Positions 8,101 through 16,391 are shown, numbered from the stretch's first letter. The stretch is 36,708 nt of DNA from Alphaproteobacteria bacterium (GCA_024280375.1 JAJRQF010000003.1:1-36708); one strand, 5' to 3'. Notes: generated by a model from the sequence alone, not told the origin. Translations and numbers: made by a program.

Positions 8101-9687
8101 CTAAAACCCAGCTGCCATGCCATCCTTGCGCGGTTCAGAACCAGCAATCATCACACCCTCTTTATGATCAATGGCGATAATCTGCCCGCCCCCATGCGGG
8201 TTTGCCGCCCGGCGCACCTTATGACCACGCGCTTCTAGCCCCTTGCAGACATCAAGCGACACACTTTCTTCCACATCCAGCACCCCATCCGCACCCCAAA
8301 AGATGCGGCCATGATCGAGTGCTTCCTGCGGGTCCATACCGTAATCAACCATATTGGCCAGCACATGTGCATGGCCCATTGGTTGATAGGCACCACCCAT
8401 AACGCCGAAACTATAGGCAAGCTGGCCGTCTTTGGTTGCCATGCCGGGGATGATCGTATGCATCGGTCTTTTCGACGGGCCGATCGCATTGGCATGGCCC
8501 GCTTGCAGCGAAAAGCAGGCACCACGGTTTTGCAGGGCAATCCCGGATTGAGCCGTAACAATGCCCGAACCAAAGCCGTTATAAAGCGAATTGATAAAAG
8601 ATACCGCACGCAAATCACGGTCGACCACCGTTAGATAGGTAGTATCCGATTGCGGCAATTCCGGCAGTGAAATCTGTTCATTGCGCCTGTTGGGATCAAA
8701 CTTTGTTGCCAGTTGATCACAATATTGATCCGACAATAATTGCTCAATACGGGCCTCCATATGGGCGGGGTCGCTCACATATTGATCACGAACACTATAG
8801 GCAATCCGTGCGGCCTCCATTTCCAGATGAGCACGCTCTGCACTATCTGCACCATGATTTTCACCCCCCAGCCTTTGCAACAGATTAAGCAGAATAAGCG
8901 CCGTAATGCCTTGCCCGTTTGGCGGGATTTCATGCATTTCAATGCCATGATATTTGGTGGAAATCGGTGTCACCCAATCAGCCGTAACATTGGCTAAATC
9001 CTGCTCATTTAAAAAGCCGCCTTCGCCCTGCACAGTGGCGGCAATTTCGGCAGCAATTGGCCCGGTGTAAAAGGCATCAACACCCTTTTTGGCAGCAATC
9101 TCAAGCGTATCCGCGAGGGCTGGCAGCGTAAACATTTCGCCATATCGGGGCGCGCGACCATCTCTCAACAAATGAGTTCTTGCGCCTGCGTTTTTGTTGA
9201 TCTTATCAAACAATCCAGCCCAGTCTTTTGCGACCTTTGGTGCGATGGGAAAACCGGATCGCCCAAAGGCAATCGCATCCTCAAACAGATCATCAAACCC
9301 TCTGGTGCCAAACCGCGTTAGCAGCGCATCCCAGGCCTTTAGCGCGCCTGGCACGGTGACCGAATGGGCCGGCAGCTCATCGAGATTTTTAATGCCGCGC
9401 TCGAGATACCAGTCAAGCTGCGCCCCATTGGCCGAACGCCCGGAACCATTTAACCCATGCAGGCTCCCATCCGGCTCGCAAAGAATAACAAAACAATCGC
9501 CACCAATACCGGTCATAGCAGGCTCAACCACCGCCAGTACAGCGCTTGCGGCAATGGCTGCATCAACCGCATTGCCGCCCTCGCGCAAGATATTCAGCGC
9601 TGTTGCCGTCGCCAATGGGTGCGAAGTAGAAGCCATGCCATTGGTGGCCAATACGGGTGATCTGCCGGGCTGTTGAAAATTACGCAT
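8101..9687 (-). CDS. gamma-glutamyltransferase-like Ntn hydrolase (cytoplasmic type)
   Basis: A 528-residue member of the GGT family. The precursor should self-cleave before Thr349 in the SDTTYLTVVD segment, giving a large and a small subunit; MGGAYQPMGH in the small subunit replaces the usual substrate-site loop, as in YwrD/HpxW-type relatives. There is no signal peptide, unlike periplasmic GGTs. Substrates could be glutathione, other gamma-glutamyl compounds or amides such as oxamate; the sequence does not decide. The ATG at 9687 is chosen for its AAAGG 6 nt upstream rather than an upstream TTG at 9702. It follows a small membrane protein gene by 44 nt. Confidence 0.9.
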   Translation of the reverse strand: MRNFQQPGRSPVLATNGMASTSHPLATATALNILREGGNAVDAAIAASAVLAVVEPAMTGIGGDCFVILCEPDGSLHGLNGSGRSANGAQLDWYLERGIKNLDELPAHSVTVPGALKAWDALLTRFGTRGFDDLFEDAIAFGRSGFPIAPKVAKDWAGLFDKINKNAGARTHLLRDGRAPRYGEMFTLPALADTLEIAAKKGVDAFYTGPIAAEIAATVQGEGGFLNEQDLANVTADWVTPISTKYHGIEMHEIPPNGQGITALILLNLLQRLGGENHGADSAERAHLEMEAARIAYSVRDQYVSDPAHMEARIEQLLSDQYCDQLATKFDPNRRNEQISLPELPQSDTTYLTVVDRDLRAVSFINSLYNGFGSGIVTAQSGIALQNRGACFSLQAGHANAIGPSKRPMHTIIPGMATKDGQLAYSFGVMGGAYQPMGHAHVLANMVDYGMDPQEALDHGRIFWGADGVLDVEESVSLDVCKGLEARGHKVRRAANPHGGGQIIAIDHKEGVMIAGSEPRKDGMAAGF

Positions 9688-9731
9688 GGACTGCCTTTCC
9701 AATAAACCGGGTTTTGCGGTTAGCCCAAACC

Positions 9732-10145
9732 CTACAACCCGCCGCCCAGCGACACATCTCTGGTGGCAGAACGAATGGATACCGAAAATCCTGCCAAAAC
9801 ATCAATCATGGTCATCATCATAAGAATAAAGAATACCGCAGTGGCAGCACCCCCAACAATCAGAAACTCCACCAAAAATGCTATAAATATGAATGTCGAA
9901 AGCAGGTGGTCGATGATCGAGTTTGAACCAACACGCGTGGCTTTGAGAATTTCAAAAAACAGCAGGATCAAGCCAAGGACAATCATCAGATCGCCCAGCG
10001 TCATAATCCAGGTTGCCCCTGAAATCATATCAAGCAGAAATATAGGGTCATCCCAGGGAGACTGAACATTTGAACCAATCAATCCAAACAATACCAAATT
10101 ATAAACAATCAGCGGAACTACCATTAATGGAACATTGGTAATCAT
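9732..10145 (-). CDS. small four-helix membrane protein, function unknown
   Basis: A 137-residue hydrophobic protein with about four transmembrane segments (near residues 6-24, 46-65, 82-104 and 106-125). It ends in a short polar tail, RSATRDVSLGGGL. I do not recognise the family. The ATG at 10145 is chosen because GGGGAGAG lies immediately upstream; a longer frame to 10223 adds an unlikely polar N-terminus. It is probably cotranscribed with the downstream GGT-like gene (44-nt gap). Confidence 0.75.
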   Translation of the reverse strand: MITNVPLMVVPLIVYNLVLFGLIGSNVQSPWDDPIFLLDMISGATWIMTLGDLMIVLGLILLFFEILKATRVGSNSIIDHLLSTFIFIAFLVEFLIVGGAATAVFFILMMMTMIDVLAGFSVSIRSATRDVSLGGGL

Positions 10146-10273
10146 AATCTCTCCCCGCGCATTCGCGCCCAAAATAATATCAAGTATACGTGCATTGTGG
10201 CACCTGCGAGCCAGATCGTCCAAAATGCCAGATAATTTACAATCAGAAAAGGTATTTTTTCAGCATAAAACAC

Positions 10274-10299
10274 AAAAAGGGCCGGTCAACGACCAACCC
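10274..10299 (-). terminator. rho-independent terminator after rpmF
   Basis: Read on the minus strand, GGGTTGGTC-gtt-GACCGGCCC forms a 9-bp stem with two G-U pairs, followed by TTTTTGTGTTTT. It lies about 70 nt after the rpmF stop and before the next minus-strand gene, so it fits an rpmF transcript end. Confidence 0.6.
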
Positions 10300-10366
10300 C
10301 AAACACTCTTTAAACAAATAATCAGGCAAAAACTCGAATATTATGCCCAAAAACTAGGCCCAAAAA

Positions 10367-10552
10367 TTAAGCATTATCTTTTGGTTCAAGAATCTGACGG
10401 CCGCGATACATGCCGGTTTTCAGATCAATATGGTGCGGACGGCGCAATTCGCCAGAATCCTTGTCTTCCACATAAGCAGGCGCTTTAAGCGCATCGGTAG
10501 AGCGGCGAAAACCGCGCTTCATACGGGATATTTTACTTTTTGGAACAGCCAT
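10367..10552 (-). CDS. rpmF: 50S ribosomal protein L32
   Basis: A 61-residue protein with the alphaproteobacterial L32 pattern: the N-terminal [18 protein letters not shown] and a C-terminal [18 protein letters not shown] block. It has no zinc-binding Cys residues, as is usual for this group. It lies 142 nt downstream of mtgA on the same strand, with its own candidate promoter in the gap and a terminator after it, so it may be expressed independently at ribosomal-protein levels. Confidence 0.97.
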   Translation of the reverse strand: MAVPKSKISRMKRGFRRSTDALKAPAYVEDKDSGELRRPHHIDLKTGMYRGRQILEPKDNA

Positions 10553-10631
10553 TGTTCTTTTCCATTTTGCATACAGGCCCTATGCTGAAGGTCTCAGCCA
10601 ATGATTTTGCCTGTTGGGATAGTTTGGCGGT

Positions 10632-10660
10632 GTATAAACCCAAGTTGATAATAATTGCAA
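10632..10660 (-). promoter_or_regulatory. candidate rpmF promoter
   Basis: On the minus strand TTGCAA (10660-10655), a 17-nt spacer and TTATAC (10637-10632) form a reasonable sigma-70-type promoter about 80 nt upstream of rpmF, within the mtgA-rpmF gap. Motif-based only. Confidence 0.45.
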
Positions 10661-10694
10661 GCCTTCTTTGACCAAATCAGTTCAATTCAATTTA

Positions 10695-11504
10695 TTATTT
10701 GGCCAGACAGCGCACATGGCTGCCAGCGATGCCAATGCGGCCACGGTTGATCCGTGCAAGTGCTCGCATATGTTTTGATGGTCTGTTTGGATCACGCAAT
10801 GCGGGATTGGGCAGGGTCACCGCCAACAGGGCCGCCTGGGCCGCATTCAATCTGGCGGCAGACCTCTCAAAATGATAAAATGAGGCCGCCTCAATACCGT
10901 AAATTCCCGGGCCCCATTCGGCAATATTAAGATAGATTTCCATCTGCCGTCGCTTCGACCAGATGAAATCCACATAAAGCGCCAGCGGCATTTCCAGCAA
11001 TTTACGAAAATAGGAACGGCTGTTCCACAAAAAGAGATTTTTCACCACCTGCATGGAAATTGTACTGGCACCGCGGGCTTTCTCGCCCTCCATCGCATCA
11101 CCAATCACCGTATTGATGGCGCTCCAGTCCACGCCTCTATGGCTGCAAAATTGCCCGTCTTCCGACATAATAACCGCCTTAACCAGCAATGGCGAAATAT
11201 CGTCAAATTTGACCCACGAACGCGAAGCCTGCAATCCATTCCAATTGTCAGCAAGCATCGGCACTGAAACCGGATGCACCCACGACATACGATATATGAG
11301 CCCAAGCACCACCGGCACCAGAGTAATAATCAACAATGTCGCCACAGCGATTGAAAGCAAACGCTTTCGCAGAGAGTTTGGTTTTCCGGCGGTTTTTTTA
11401 CGCCCGGTCGATTTTTTCGGTCGACCACGCCTGGCCGGTTTCTTTGCCACACCTGCCTGTTTTCCCCTGCTACCGGCACCTGTTTTCCCCTTCCGTTTAG
11501 CCAA
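10695..11504 (-). CDS. mtgA: monofunctional peptidoglycan transglycosylase
   Basis: A 269-residue family GT51 enzyme that polymerises lipid II into glycan strands at the inner membrane. A Lys/Arg/Gly-rich cytoplasmic leader of about 45 residues precedes one transmembrane helix (47-71). The catalytic Glu115 lies in the EDGQFCSHRG motif (115-124), followed by GASTISMQVVKNLFLW and the RRQMEIYLNIAEWGPGIYG block. There is no transpeptidase domain. The start is a TTG at 11504 with AGGAA 8 nt upstream; no in-frame ATG occurs before the helix. It is divergent from the prenyl synthase gene and followed by rpmF. Confidence 0.95.
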   Translation of the reverse strand: MAKRKGKTGAGSRGKQAGVAKKPARRGRPKKSTGRKKTAGKPNSLRKRLLSIAVATLLIITLVPVVLGLIYRMSWVHPVSVPMLADNWNGLQASRSWVKFDDISPLLVKAVIMSEDGQFCSHRGVDWSAINTVIGDAMEGEKARGASTISMQVVKNLFLWNSRSYFRKLLEMPLALYVDFIWSKRRQMEIYLNIAEWGPGIYGIEAASFYHFERSAARLNAAQAALLAVTLPNPALRDPNRPSKHMRALARINRGRIGIAGSHVRCLAK

Positions 11505-11659
11505 GTCAAAATTTCCTAAAAAGAATAAACATAATCACAAGTGCAGAAGCTCTTAGCTTTTTGCACAAGTTATCACAATGCCAGCTTTTGCAGTGGCAAT
11601 ATGTGATAGTACAAAAAATATTGACCAATTTCGATTTTACGGGCAATTCAACATCCATC

Positions 11660-12580
11660 ATGAACAAAGATAACATGCCAGATAAATTTGCACGGCGATT
11701 GAGCCAGAATGCATCCGTTATAAATTCTATATTGGATGGGCTGCTTGGTAATGAAGGCCTTGCCGGTGAAATCATTCGCCCGCCCCGATTAATGGCCGCT
11801 ATTCGCCATGGGGTATTAAACGGTGGCAAACGCATTCGCCCGTTTCTGCTGATCGAAACAGCCGCCATGTTTGGCGCAACTGGTAAGGGCGTTTTGCAGG
11901 CCGCATGTGCGCTTGAATGCCTGCATTGCTATTCGCTCATTCATGATGATCTACCTTCAATGGATGATGATGATCTGCGGCGCGGCCAACCGACCGTCCA
12001 CAAAGCCTATGATGAGGCGATGGCGGTGCTTGCCGGTGATGCGTTGTTGACCTTTGCTTTTGATTTAATGTCTGACCCGATTATCAGTGATGATGCCAAT
12101 ATCCGCGCTACTTTGGTGCAACAGCTTGCCCGCGCAGCCGGACATGGCGGCATGATCGGCGGCCAGGTATTGGATATTGCTGCTGAAACCAGCAGTTTGA
12201 ACGAAGAGCAGATCCTGCAATTACAGTCTATGAAAACCGGTGCGCTCATTCGTTTTGCCTGTGAGGCGGGCGCTACTATCTCTGGCGCATCAAAAGAAGA
12301 CAAACAAAGCCTCAATAGATTTGGCGAAATTATCGGACAGGCCTTTCAACTCGCCGATGATTTACTCGATGTCACATCAAACAGCAAAACAATGGGCAAG
12401 GCCACCGGCAAGGACGAGGCCAAAGGCAAAAAAACTCTGATTGACTATTATGGCATTGAGGGCAGCCGCGCCCGCCTACGCGAATTGCTCGATGAAGCAA
12501 ACGCGCTGCTTTCCCCCTTTGGTGCAAAAGCCGATATTCTGCGCCAAGCGGCACAATTCATTATTGAACGCAAGCATTAG
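11660..12580 (+). CDS. ispA: polyprenyl (farnesyl/geranylgeranyl) diphosphate synthase
   Basis: A 306-residue trans-prenyltransferase that condenses IPP with allylic diphosphates. The first aspartate-rich motif is of the two-residue-insert bacterial type (D96-D97-LPSM-D102) and the second is DDLLD in FQLADDLLDVTSN; GGKRIRPFL (55-63) binds pyrophosphate. The short-chain FPP synthase role (feeding ubiquinone and undecaprenyl phosphate) is the usual one for this gene, but product length cannot be read with certainty. ATG 11660 is taken; no strong ribosome-binding site is visible and ATG 11675 is an alternative. The next gene starts 11 nt after its stop. Confidence 0.9.
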   Translation: MNKDNMPDKFARRLSQNASVINSILDGLLGNEGLAGEIIRPPRLMAAIRHGVLNGGKRIRPFLLIETAAMFGATGKGVLQAACALECLHCYSLIHDDLPSMDDDDLRRGQPTVHKAYDEAMAVLAGDALLTFAFDLMSDPIISDDANIRATLVQQLARAAGHGGMIGGQVLDIAAETSSLNEEQILQLQSMKTGALIRFACEAGATISGASKEDKQSLNRFGEIIGQAFQLADDLLDVTSNSKTMGKATGKDEAKGKKTLIDYYGIEGSRARLRELLDEANALLSPFGAKADILRQAAQFIIERKH

Positions 12581-12591
12581 GAGCCCACGAT

Positions 12592-13203
12592 ATGGCAAAA
12601 ATCACCTCAGTCGAAGAGTTACGCGTCGATTATCCGCCATTGGTTAAACGTTCCATAACCAAAGAACTGTCGTCCCTTGACCAGCATTGCCGCGATTATC
12701 TGGCGCTTTCGCCGTTTCTGGTGATCGGCACTCAAAACAAGGATGGCTTGGGCGATGTCTCCCCCCGCGGCGACATGCCGGGTTTTGTCAAGGTTGTTGA
12801 TGATACCACCATCATAATTCCAGACCGGCCCGGCAACAATCGGTTGGATACGCTCACTAATATATTGGAGAACCCCAATGTTGGTTTGATATTTTTGGTT
12901 CCCGGGGTCAAGGAAACATTGCGCATTAACGGCAAGGCAGAAATTCGCAATGACGAGAATTTAATGGCCCTGTGTGAGGTAAATGGCAAACTTCCCCGCA
13001 TCGTCATTCAGGTTCACATTGAAACAGCCTATATGCATTGCGCCAAGGCTTTGATGCGTTCAAAATTATGGGACCCAAGTGTCCAAATTGAACGAAGCCA
13101 ATTGCCATCCATGAGCGATTGGATGGTGGCTCAAAATACCGCCGAGATTACGCCTGAATCCACCGAAGACATGGAAAAGCGTTACGCCAGCCAACTTTAT
13201 TAG
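12592..13203 (+). CDS. PNPOx-like FMN-binding protein
   Basis: A 203-residue protein with the split-barrel flavin-binding fold. The pattern DVSPRGDMPGFVKV ... IPDRPGNNRLDTLTNI ... VPGVKETLRINGKAEI matches the subfamily of uncharacterised pyridoxamine-phosphate-oxidase-like proteins typified by DR2398 (TIGR04025 from memory). It is unlikely to be the true PdxH. The ATG at 12592 has AGGAG about 8 nt upstream, and it forms a two-gene operon with the prenyl synthase (11-nt gap). Its substrate is unknown. A perfect 8-bp hairpin lies just after the stop. Confidence 0.85.
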   Translation: MAKITSVEELRVDYPPLVKRSITKELSSLDQHCRDYLALSPFLVIGTQNKDGLGDVSPRGDMPGFVKVVDDTTIIIPDRPGNNRLDTLTNILENPNVGLIFLVPGVKETLRINGKAEIRNDENLMALCEVNGKLPRIVIQVHIETAYMHCAKALMRSKLWDPSVQIERSQLPSMSDWMVAQNTAEITPESTEDMEKRYASQLY

Positions 13204-13206
13204 AGT

Positions 13207-13226
13207 CTTTCATGTTTACATGAAAG
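13207..13226 (+). other. perfect hairpin after the PNPOx-like gene
   Basis: CTTTCATG-ttta-CATGAAAG gives an 8-bp perfect stem with a 4-nt loop, starting 3 nt after the stop codon. There is no T tract, so it is more likely an mRNA 3'-end stabiliser or part of the repeat cluster than a classical terminator. Confidence 0.6.
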
Positions 13227-13249
13227 CACTCAAGTCGCGATTGAAGCCC

Positions 13250-13294
13250 GGCTCAAGTTGCACGTTGAGCAACGCGAAGCGCAAAACTTGAGCC
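13250..13294. repeat. palindromic element copy A (10-bp arms, 25-nt core)
   Basis: Arms GGCTCAAGTT (13250-13259) and AACTTGAGCC (13285-13294) are perfectly complementary. The 25-nt core (13260-13284) contains the inner hairpin CGTTG-ag-CAACG and ends in GAAGCGCAA. The core differs from the copy at 22154-22178 at only two positions, while the arms differ and remain self-complementary. The element lies between two convergent genes. Confidence 0.85.
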
Positions 13295-13337
13295 ATTAGA
13301 AAAGCCTCGAGCAGCCGTGAGCAAACAACGCCCGGCG

Positions 13338-13673
13338 CTATTTGGCCCGCTGGCAATAGGCTGTTTCCAGCGTATCAAGATTGCCAATTTCATGGGCAAC
13401 CCGGTCAACCCAGCGCTGACAGGATGAGCGGTTGGTATGGCAGGCCTTGGTAACAAAACCGCTATAGCCGCTACGCCCACCACCGGTATTTATTGTTCCG
13501 CTGGCAACTGAATACCATTGAAGCGCACCTGAACGGCGCAATTGTTTGCAAGTCACCCCACGCTCATAATCGCCATAAGCACCACCGGCTTGCGCAGAAT
13601 TAACCATTGAGAAACCAGAAAACATGCCGGCAACAAGTGCGGTACTAAGAAGCGTTTTGGATAGGAATTTCAT
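13338..13673 (-). CDS. small secreted cysteine-containing protein, function unknown
   Basis: A 111-residue protein with a clear signal peptide (MKFLSKTLLSTALVAGMFSG..., likely cleavage after AQA at residue 29). The mature part is about 82 residues with four Cys (42, 78, 85, 107), which could form two disulfides in the periplasm, and a Gly/Ser-rich middle section. I do not recognise a family. The ATG at 13673 is chosen because GGAGA lies 7 nt upstream. It is monocistronic, divergent from ffh, and convergent with the PNPOx-like gene across repeat DNA. Confidence 0.8.
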   Translation of the reverse strand: MKFLSKTLLSTALVAGMFSGFSMVNSAQAGGAYGDYERGVTCKQLRRSGALQWYSVASGTINTGGGRSGYSGFVTKACHTNRSSCQRWVDRVAHEIGNLDTLETAYCQRAK

Positions 13674-13838
13674 AATAATTCTCCGTAGGGTTAAGGTCAT
13701 AATATTAGGCCTCCCGGCACAAACATCACATGGAGATGGTCATTGATCAAATCAACTGGTTTCACCAAATTGTGGCCTGAATTATTCAGCCTGCGTGCAC
13801 GACTGCACTTGCAAAGGCCGAACCGGACCAGACCAAAC
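13674..13838. other. upstream part of the gap before ffh
   Basis: This is the first part of the 374-bp divergent gap between the secreted-protein gene and ffh. I see no gene. It holds the 13-bp palindrome CTGAATTATTCAG (13777-13789) and a short GTGC ... GCAC repeat (about 13795-13808). It should contain the promoter of the secreted-protein gene, but I cannot assign the boxes with confidence. Confidence 0.5.
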
Positions 13839-13867
13839 TTGACACCTGTCGATTTTGGCTGTTTAAG
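13839..13867 (+). promoter_or_regulatory. candidate promoter of the ffh leader
   Basis: A perfect TTGACA (13839-13844), a 17-nt spacer and TTTAAG (13862-13867) predict transcription from about 13874, giving a 5' leader of about 170 nt before the ffh ATG. Confidence 0.5.
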
Positions 13868-13947
13868 GCCCTAATCTTTGTGAAAAGACCAGAATAAAGA
13901 GCAACCGAGCAGGCCCCGAAAAGGTATAAAGAGAGCCCGCAGGTCAA

Positions 13948-13983
13948 CACCCGTCAGCGCGATGCGCCCACGGGTGGTTTTTT
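13948..13983 (+). terminator. terminator-type hairpin in the ffh leader
   Basis: CACCCGT (13948-13954) pairs with ACGGGTG (13970-13976); an inner GCGC-gat-GCGC stem sits in the loop; six Ts follow (13978-13983). It resembles a rho-independent terminator but lies 65 nt before the ffh start codon. It could end a small RNA of about 110 nt started at 13874, or act as an attenuator for ffh. I cannot tell which, and I cannot confirm any Rfam family. Confidence 0.7.
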
Positions 13984-14047
13984 GCTTTGGCTTTTCGGGT
14001 AATTGAACTTACTTTGTGAATGTAATCACAAAGGATTGGAACGAGAA

Positions 14048-15598
14048 ATGTTTGAATCGTTATCAGATCGCCTAAGCGGTATATTTGACGGCCTGACAAG
14101 ACGCGGCGCGCTTTCAGAAAAAGACGTCAATGCCGCCTTGCGTGAAGTTCGCCGTGCGCTGATTGAAGCCGATGTGGCACTTGACGTGGTGCGCGATTTT
14201 GTCGAGAAAGTACGCGTAAAAGCGGTTGGCGCTGATGTTGTAAAATCTGTTACCCCGGGCCAGATGGTCATCAAGATCGTTTCCGATCAACTGGTTGAAA
14301 TGCTCGGTTCCGATGCCGAGACTATTGATTTAAACGCCCCCGCCCCGGTTACCATTATGATGGTTGGTCTGCAGGGTTCTGGTAAAACCACCACATCCGG
14401 CAAAATCGCCAAACGGCTGACCGATAGGCAACGCAAAAAAGTTCTGATGGCCTCACTCGATGTGCGAAGGCCTGCAGCCCAGGAACAATTGCGCCAGCTT
14501 GGCGAACAGATCAATGTTGCCACCCTTCCGGTTATTGAAGGCCAGACACCTGTTCAAATTACCAAACGCGCAACCCAGGCAGCAAAACTTGGCGGCTATG
14601 ATGTTTTAATCCTTGATACCGCTGGCCGCACTCATATTGATGAACCGCTTATGATGGAAATGGCAGACATCAAATCTGCCGGAAACCCTCACGAAATCCT
14701 GCTGGTTGCCGATGCACTGACCGGGCAGGATGCGGTAAATTTGGCTAAGAATTTTGATAGCCGCGTTGGCATTACCGGTCTGGTGCTTACCCGTATTGAT
14801 GGCGATGGCCGTGGTGGCGCCGCCCTTTCCATGCGGGCTGTCACCGGCAAACCAATCAAGCTGATTGGTGTCGGCGAAAAGATGGACGAGCTCGAGGAGT
14901 TTCATCCAAAACGTATTGCCGACCGAATTTTGGGCATGGGCGATATTGTTTCGCTGGTGGAAAAAGCCGCTGAAACCATTGATGCGGAAAAAGCCGCGGC
15001 AATGGCCAAAAAAATGCAGAAAGGCCAGTTTGATTTAAACGACCTTTCCGAGCAGCTTGGCCAAATGGCAAAACTTGGCGGCATGAGCTCCATTCTCGGC
15101 ATGTTGCCCGGCATTGGCAAAATGAAAAAGCAGATCGAAGCCTCCGGCATGGACGATTCAATCTTCAAGCGCCAACAGGCGATCATTTCCTCGATGACCA
15201 AAAAAGAACGCGCCACACCAAAACTCTTGAATGCCAGCCGTAAAAAGCGCGTGGCTTCCGGTTCCGGTTCAAGCGTGCAGGACATCAACAAATTGCTTAA
15301 AATGCACCGTCAGATGGCCGACATGATGAAGAAGATGGGCGGCAAGGGCAAACGCGGCATGCTCGGCGGTCTTGGCTCTATGTTGGGCGGCGGTGGAATG
15401 GGCGGCATGCCTCCCGGTATGGCCGGCATGGGTGGCGGAATACCCCCCGAAATGGCCAATATGGACCCAAAACAACTTGAGCAAATGGCCAAACAAATGG
15501 GTGGAGCTGGCGGCCCCGGTAGTGGATTGGGTGGTGGAATGTCAAAACTGCCCGGCCTTGGCGGACCAAAACTTCCAGGTCTTGGGGGCAAAAAATGA
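14048..15598 (+). CDS. ffh: signal recognition particle protein Ffh
   Basis: A 516-residue SRP54-type GTPase that binds signal peptides and SRP RNA and delivers ribosomes to FtsY at the membrane. The N domain (1-95) is followed by the G domain with GLQGSGKTT (107-115), DVRRPAAQEQL, DTAGR and TRIDGDGRGGAALS. The Met-rich M domain follows from about residue 310. The C-terminal 80 residues are unusually rich in Gly, Met and Pro. The ATG at 14048 is chosen because it matches the family N-terminus (MFESLSDRLS); an upstream TTG at 14003 would add 15 unrelated residues. The stop overlaps the next start as ATGA, beginning a coupled string of genes. Confidence 0.97.
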   Translation: MFESLSDRLSGIFDGLTRRGALSEKDVNAALREVRRALIEADVALDVVRDFVEKVRVKAVGADVVKSVTPGQMVIKIVSDQLVEMLGSDAETIDLNAPAPVTIMMVGLQGSGKTTTSGKIAKRLTDRQRKKVLMASLDVRRPAAQEQLRQLGEQINVATLPVIEGQTPVQITKRATQAAKLGGYDVLILDTAGRTHIDEPLMMEMADIKSAGNPHEILLVADALTGQDAVNLAKNFDSRVGITGLVLTRIDGDGRGGAALSMRAVTGKPIKLIGVGEKMDELEEFHPKRIADRILGMGDIVSLVEKAAETIDAEKAAAMAKKMQKGQFDLNDLSEQLGQMAKLGGMSSILGMLPGIGKMKKQIEASGMDDSIFKRQQAIISSMTKKERATPKLLNASRKKRVASGSGSSVQDINKLLKMHRQMADMMKKMGGKGKRGMLGGLGSMLGGGGMGGMPPGMAGMGGGIPPEMANMDPKQLEQMAKQMGGAGGPGSGLGGGMSKLPGLGGPKLPGLGGKK

Positions 15599-15858
15599 AG
15601 GCCCCCGGCACAACTTTAATCTGGTACGGCCTCGGAATTCTTGGGCTCAGCCTGCTGATACTTGCAGCACCTTTTGGCAGTGAGTTGCTGGGCATGGTGA
15701 CAGGCAGCAATGCCTCGTCTGACCCTCAAGGCGGCATGTTTGACGGCTTCATTATCTTTTTTGGAACAATCCCATTGGGCATACTGCTATTGTTCATCGG
15801 CCTGATCAGATTGGGATTTGCGCAAAAACAAAAAGCATCTGCAGAGGGCAAGTCATGA
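15595..15858 (+). CDS. small two-helix membrane protein coupled to ffh
   Basis: An 87-residue protein with two hydrophobic segments (about 8-26 and 49-73) separated by a polar Ser/Asp/Gly-rich loop, and a short basic tail (FAQKQKASAEGKS). I recognise no family. Its ATG overlaps the ffh stop (ATGA) and its own stop overlaps the next start (ATGA), so it is translated in step with the SRP protein and the acetyltransferase. The coupling argues that it is a real gene; a role in membrane targeting would be speculation. Confidence 0.75.
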   Translation: MKAPGTTLIWYGLGILGLSLLILAAPFGSELLGMVTGSNASSDPQGGMFDGFIIFFGTIPLGILLLFIGLIRLGFAQKQKASAEGKS

Positions 15859-16391
15859 CCCTTGTTCCTGTTCTTGAAACCGAACGCCTTATCATGCGGG
15901 AAGTTAAGCCTTCTGATTTTAAACCCTTTGCGGCCTTTTTTACCGATGAGGTCTCAAGATTTCTTGGCGGCCCAATTGATGCAATCAAAGCCTGGCGGAA
16001 ACTTTCGCTTTATGCAGGTCAGTGGTCGCTAAACGGATTTGGCGAATGGGCGCTGGAAACCAAAAGCACCGGTGAATTTGCTGGTATCTGCGGACCATGG
16101 TTCCCATTGGGATGGAATGAGAAAGAGATTTCCTGGGTTTTAATGCCCGGCCATTACGGCAAAGGCTATGCAACTGAAGCAGCCAGGCGCGCACTACAGT
16201 TTGCCTATCAAGATTTGAAATGGAAAACCGCAATCAGCCAGATCGAACCTGAAAATGTAGCCTCTATCCGCGTAGCAGAACGCCTTGGCGCAAAATACGA
16301 AAACGATTTTTCCGATGATGATTGGTCTGGACGCGTCTACCGCCATTTGCCGCCGGCAGAACATGCAAAGGTTTGTAATTATGACCTCTGA
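15855..16391 (+). CDS. GNAT acetyltransferase (RimJ/RimL-like)
   Basis: A 178-residue GNAT-fold protein of the Acetyltransf_3 type. The N-terminal ETERLIMREVKPSDF pattern (about 9-23) and the acetyl-CoA loop GHYGKGYATEAARRAL are typical, followed by IEPENVASIRVAERLGAKYE. RimJ/RimL relatives acetylate protein N-termini, and the gene lies between ffh and ribosomal-protein genes, but the substrate cannot be assigned. The start overlaps the membrane-protein stop (ATGA) and the end overlaps the chorismate mutase start by 11 nt. Confidence 0.88.
   Translation: MTLVPVLETERLIMREVKPSDFKPFAAFFTDEVSRFLGGPIDAIKAWRKLSLYAGQWSLNGFGEWALETKSTGEFAGICGPWFPLGWNEKEISWVLMPGHYGKGYATEAARRALQFAYQDLKWKTAISQIEPENVASIRVAERLGAKYENDFSDDDWSGRVYRHLPPAEHAKVCNYDL

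Noticed and set aside
13700-14047. Possible 4.5S/SRP RNA gene next to ffh.
   Set aside because: The conserved SRP RNA tip sequence (GGAAGG/AGCAG type internal loop) is not visible; only a promoter and terminator-like hairpin are supported.
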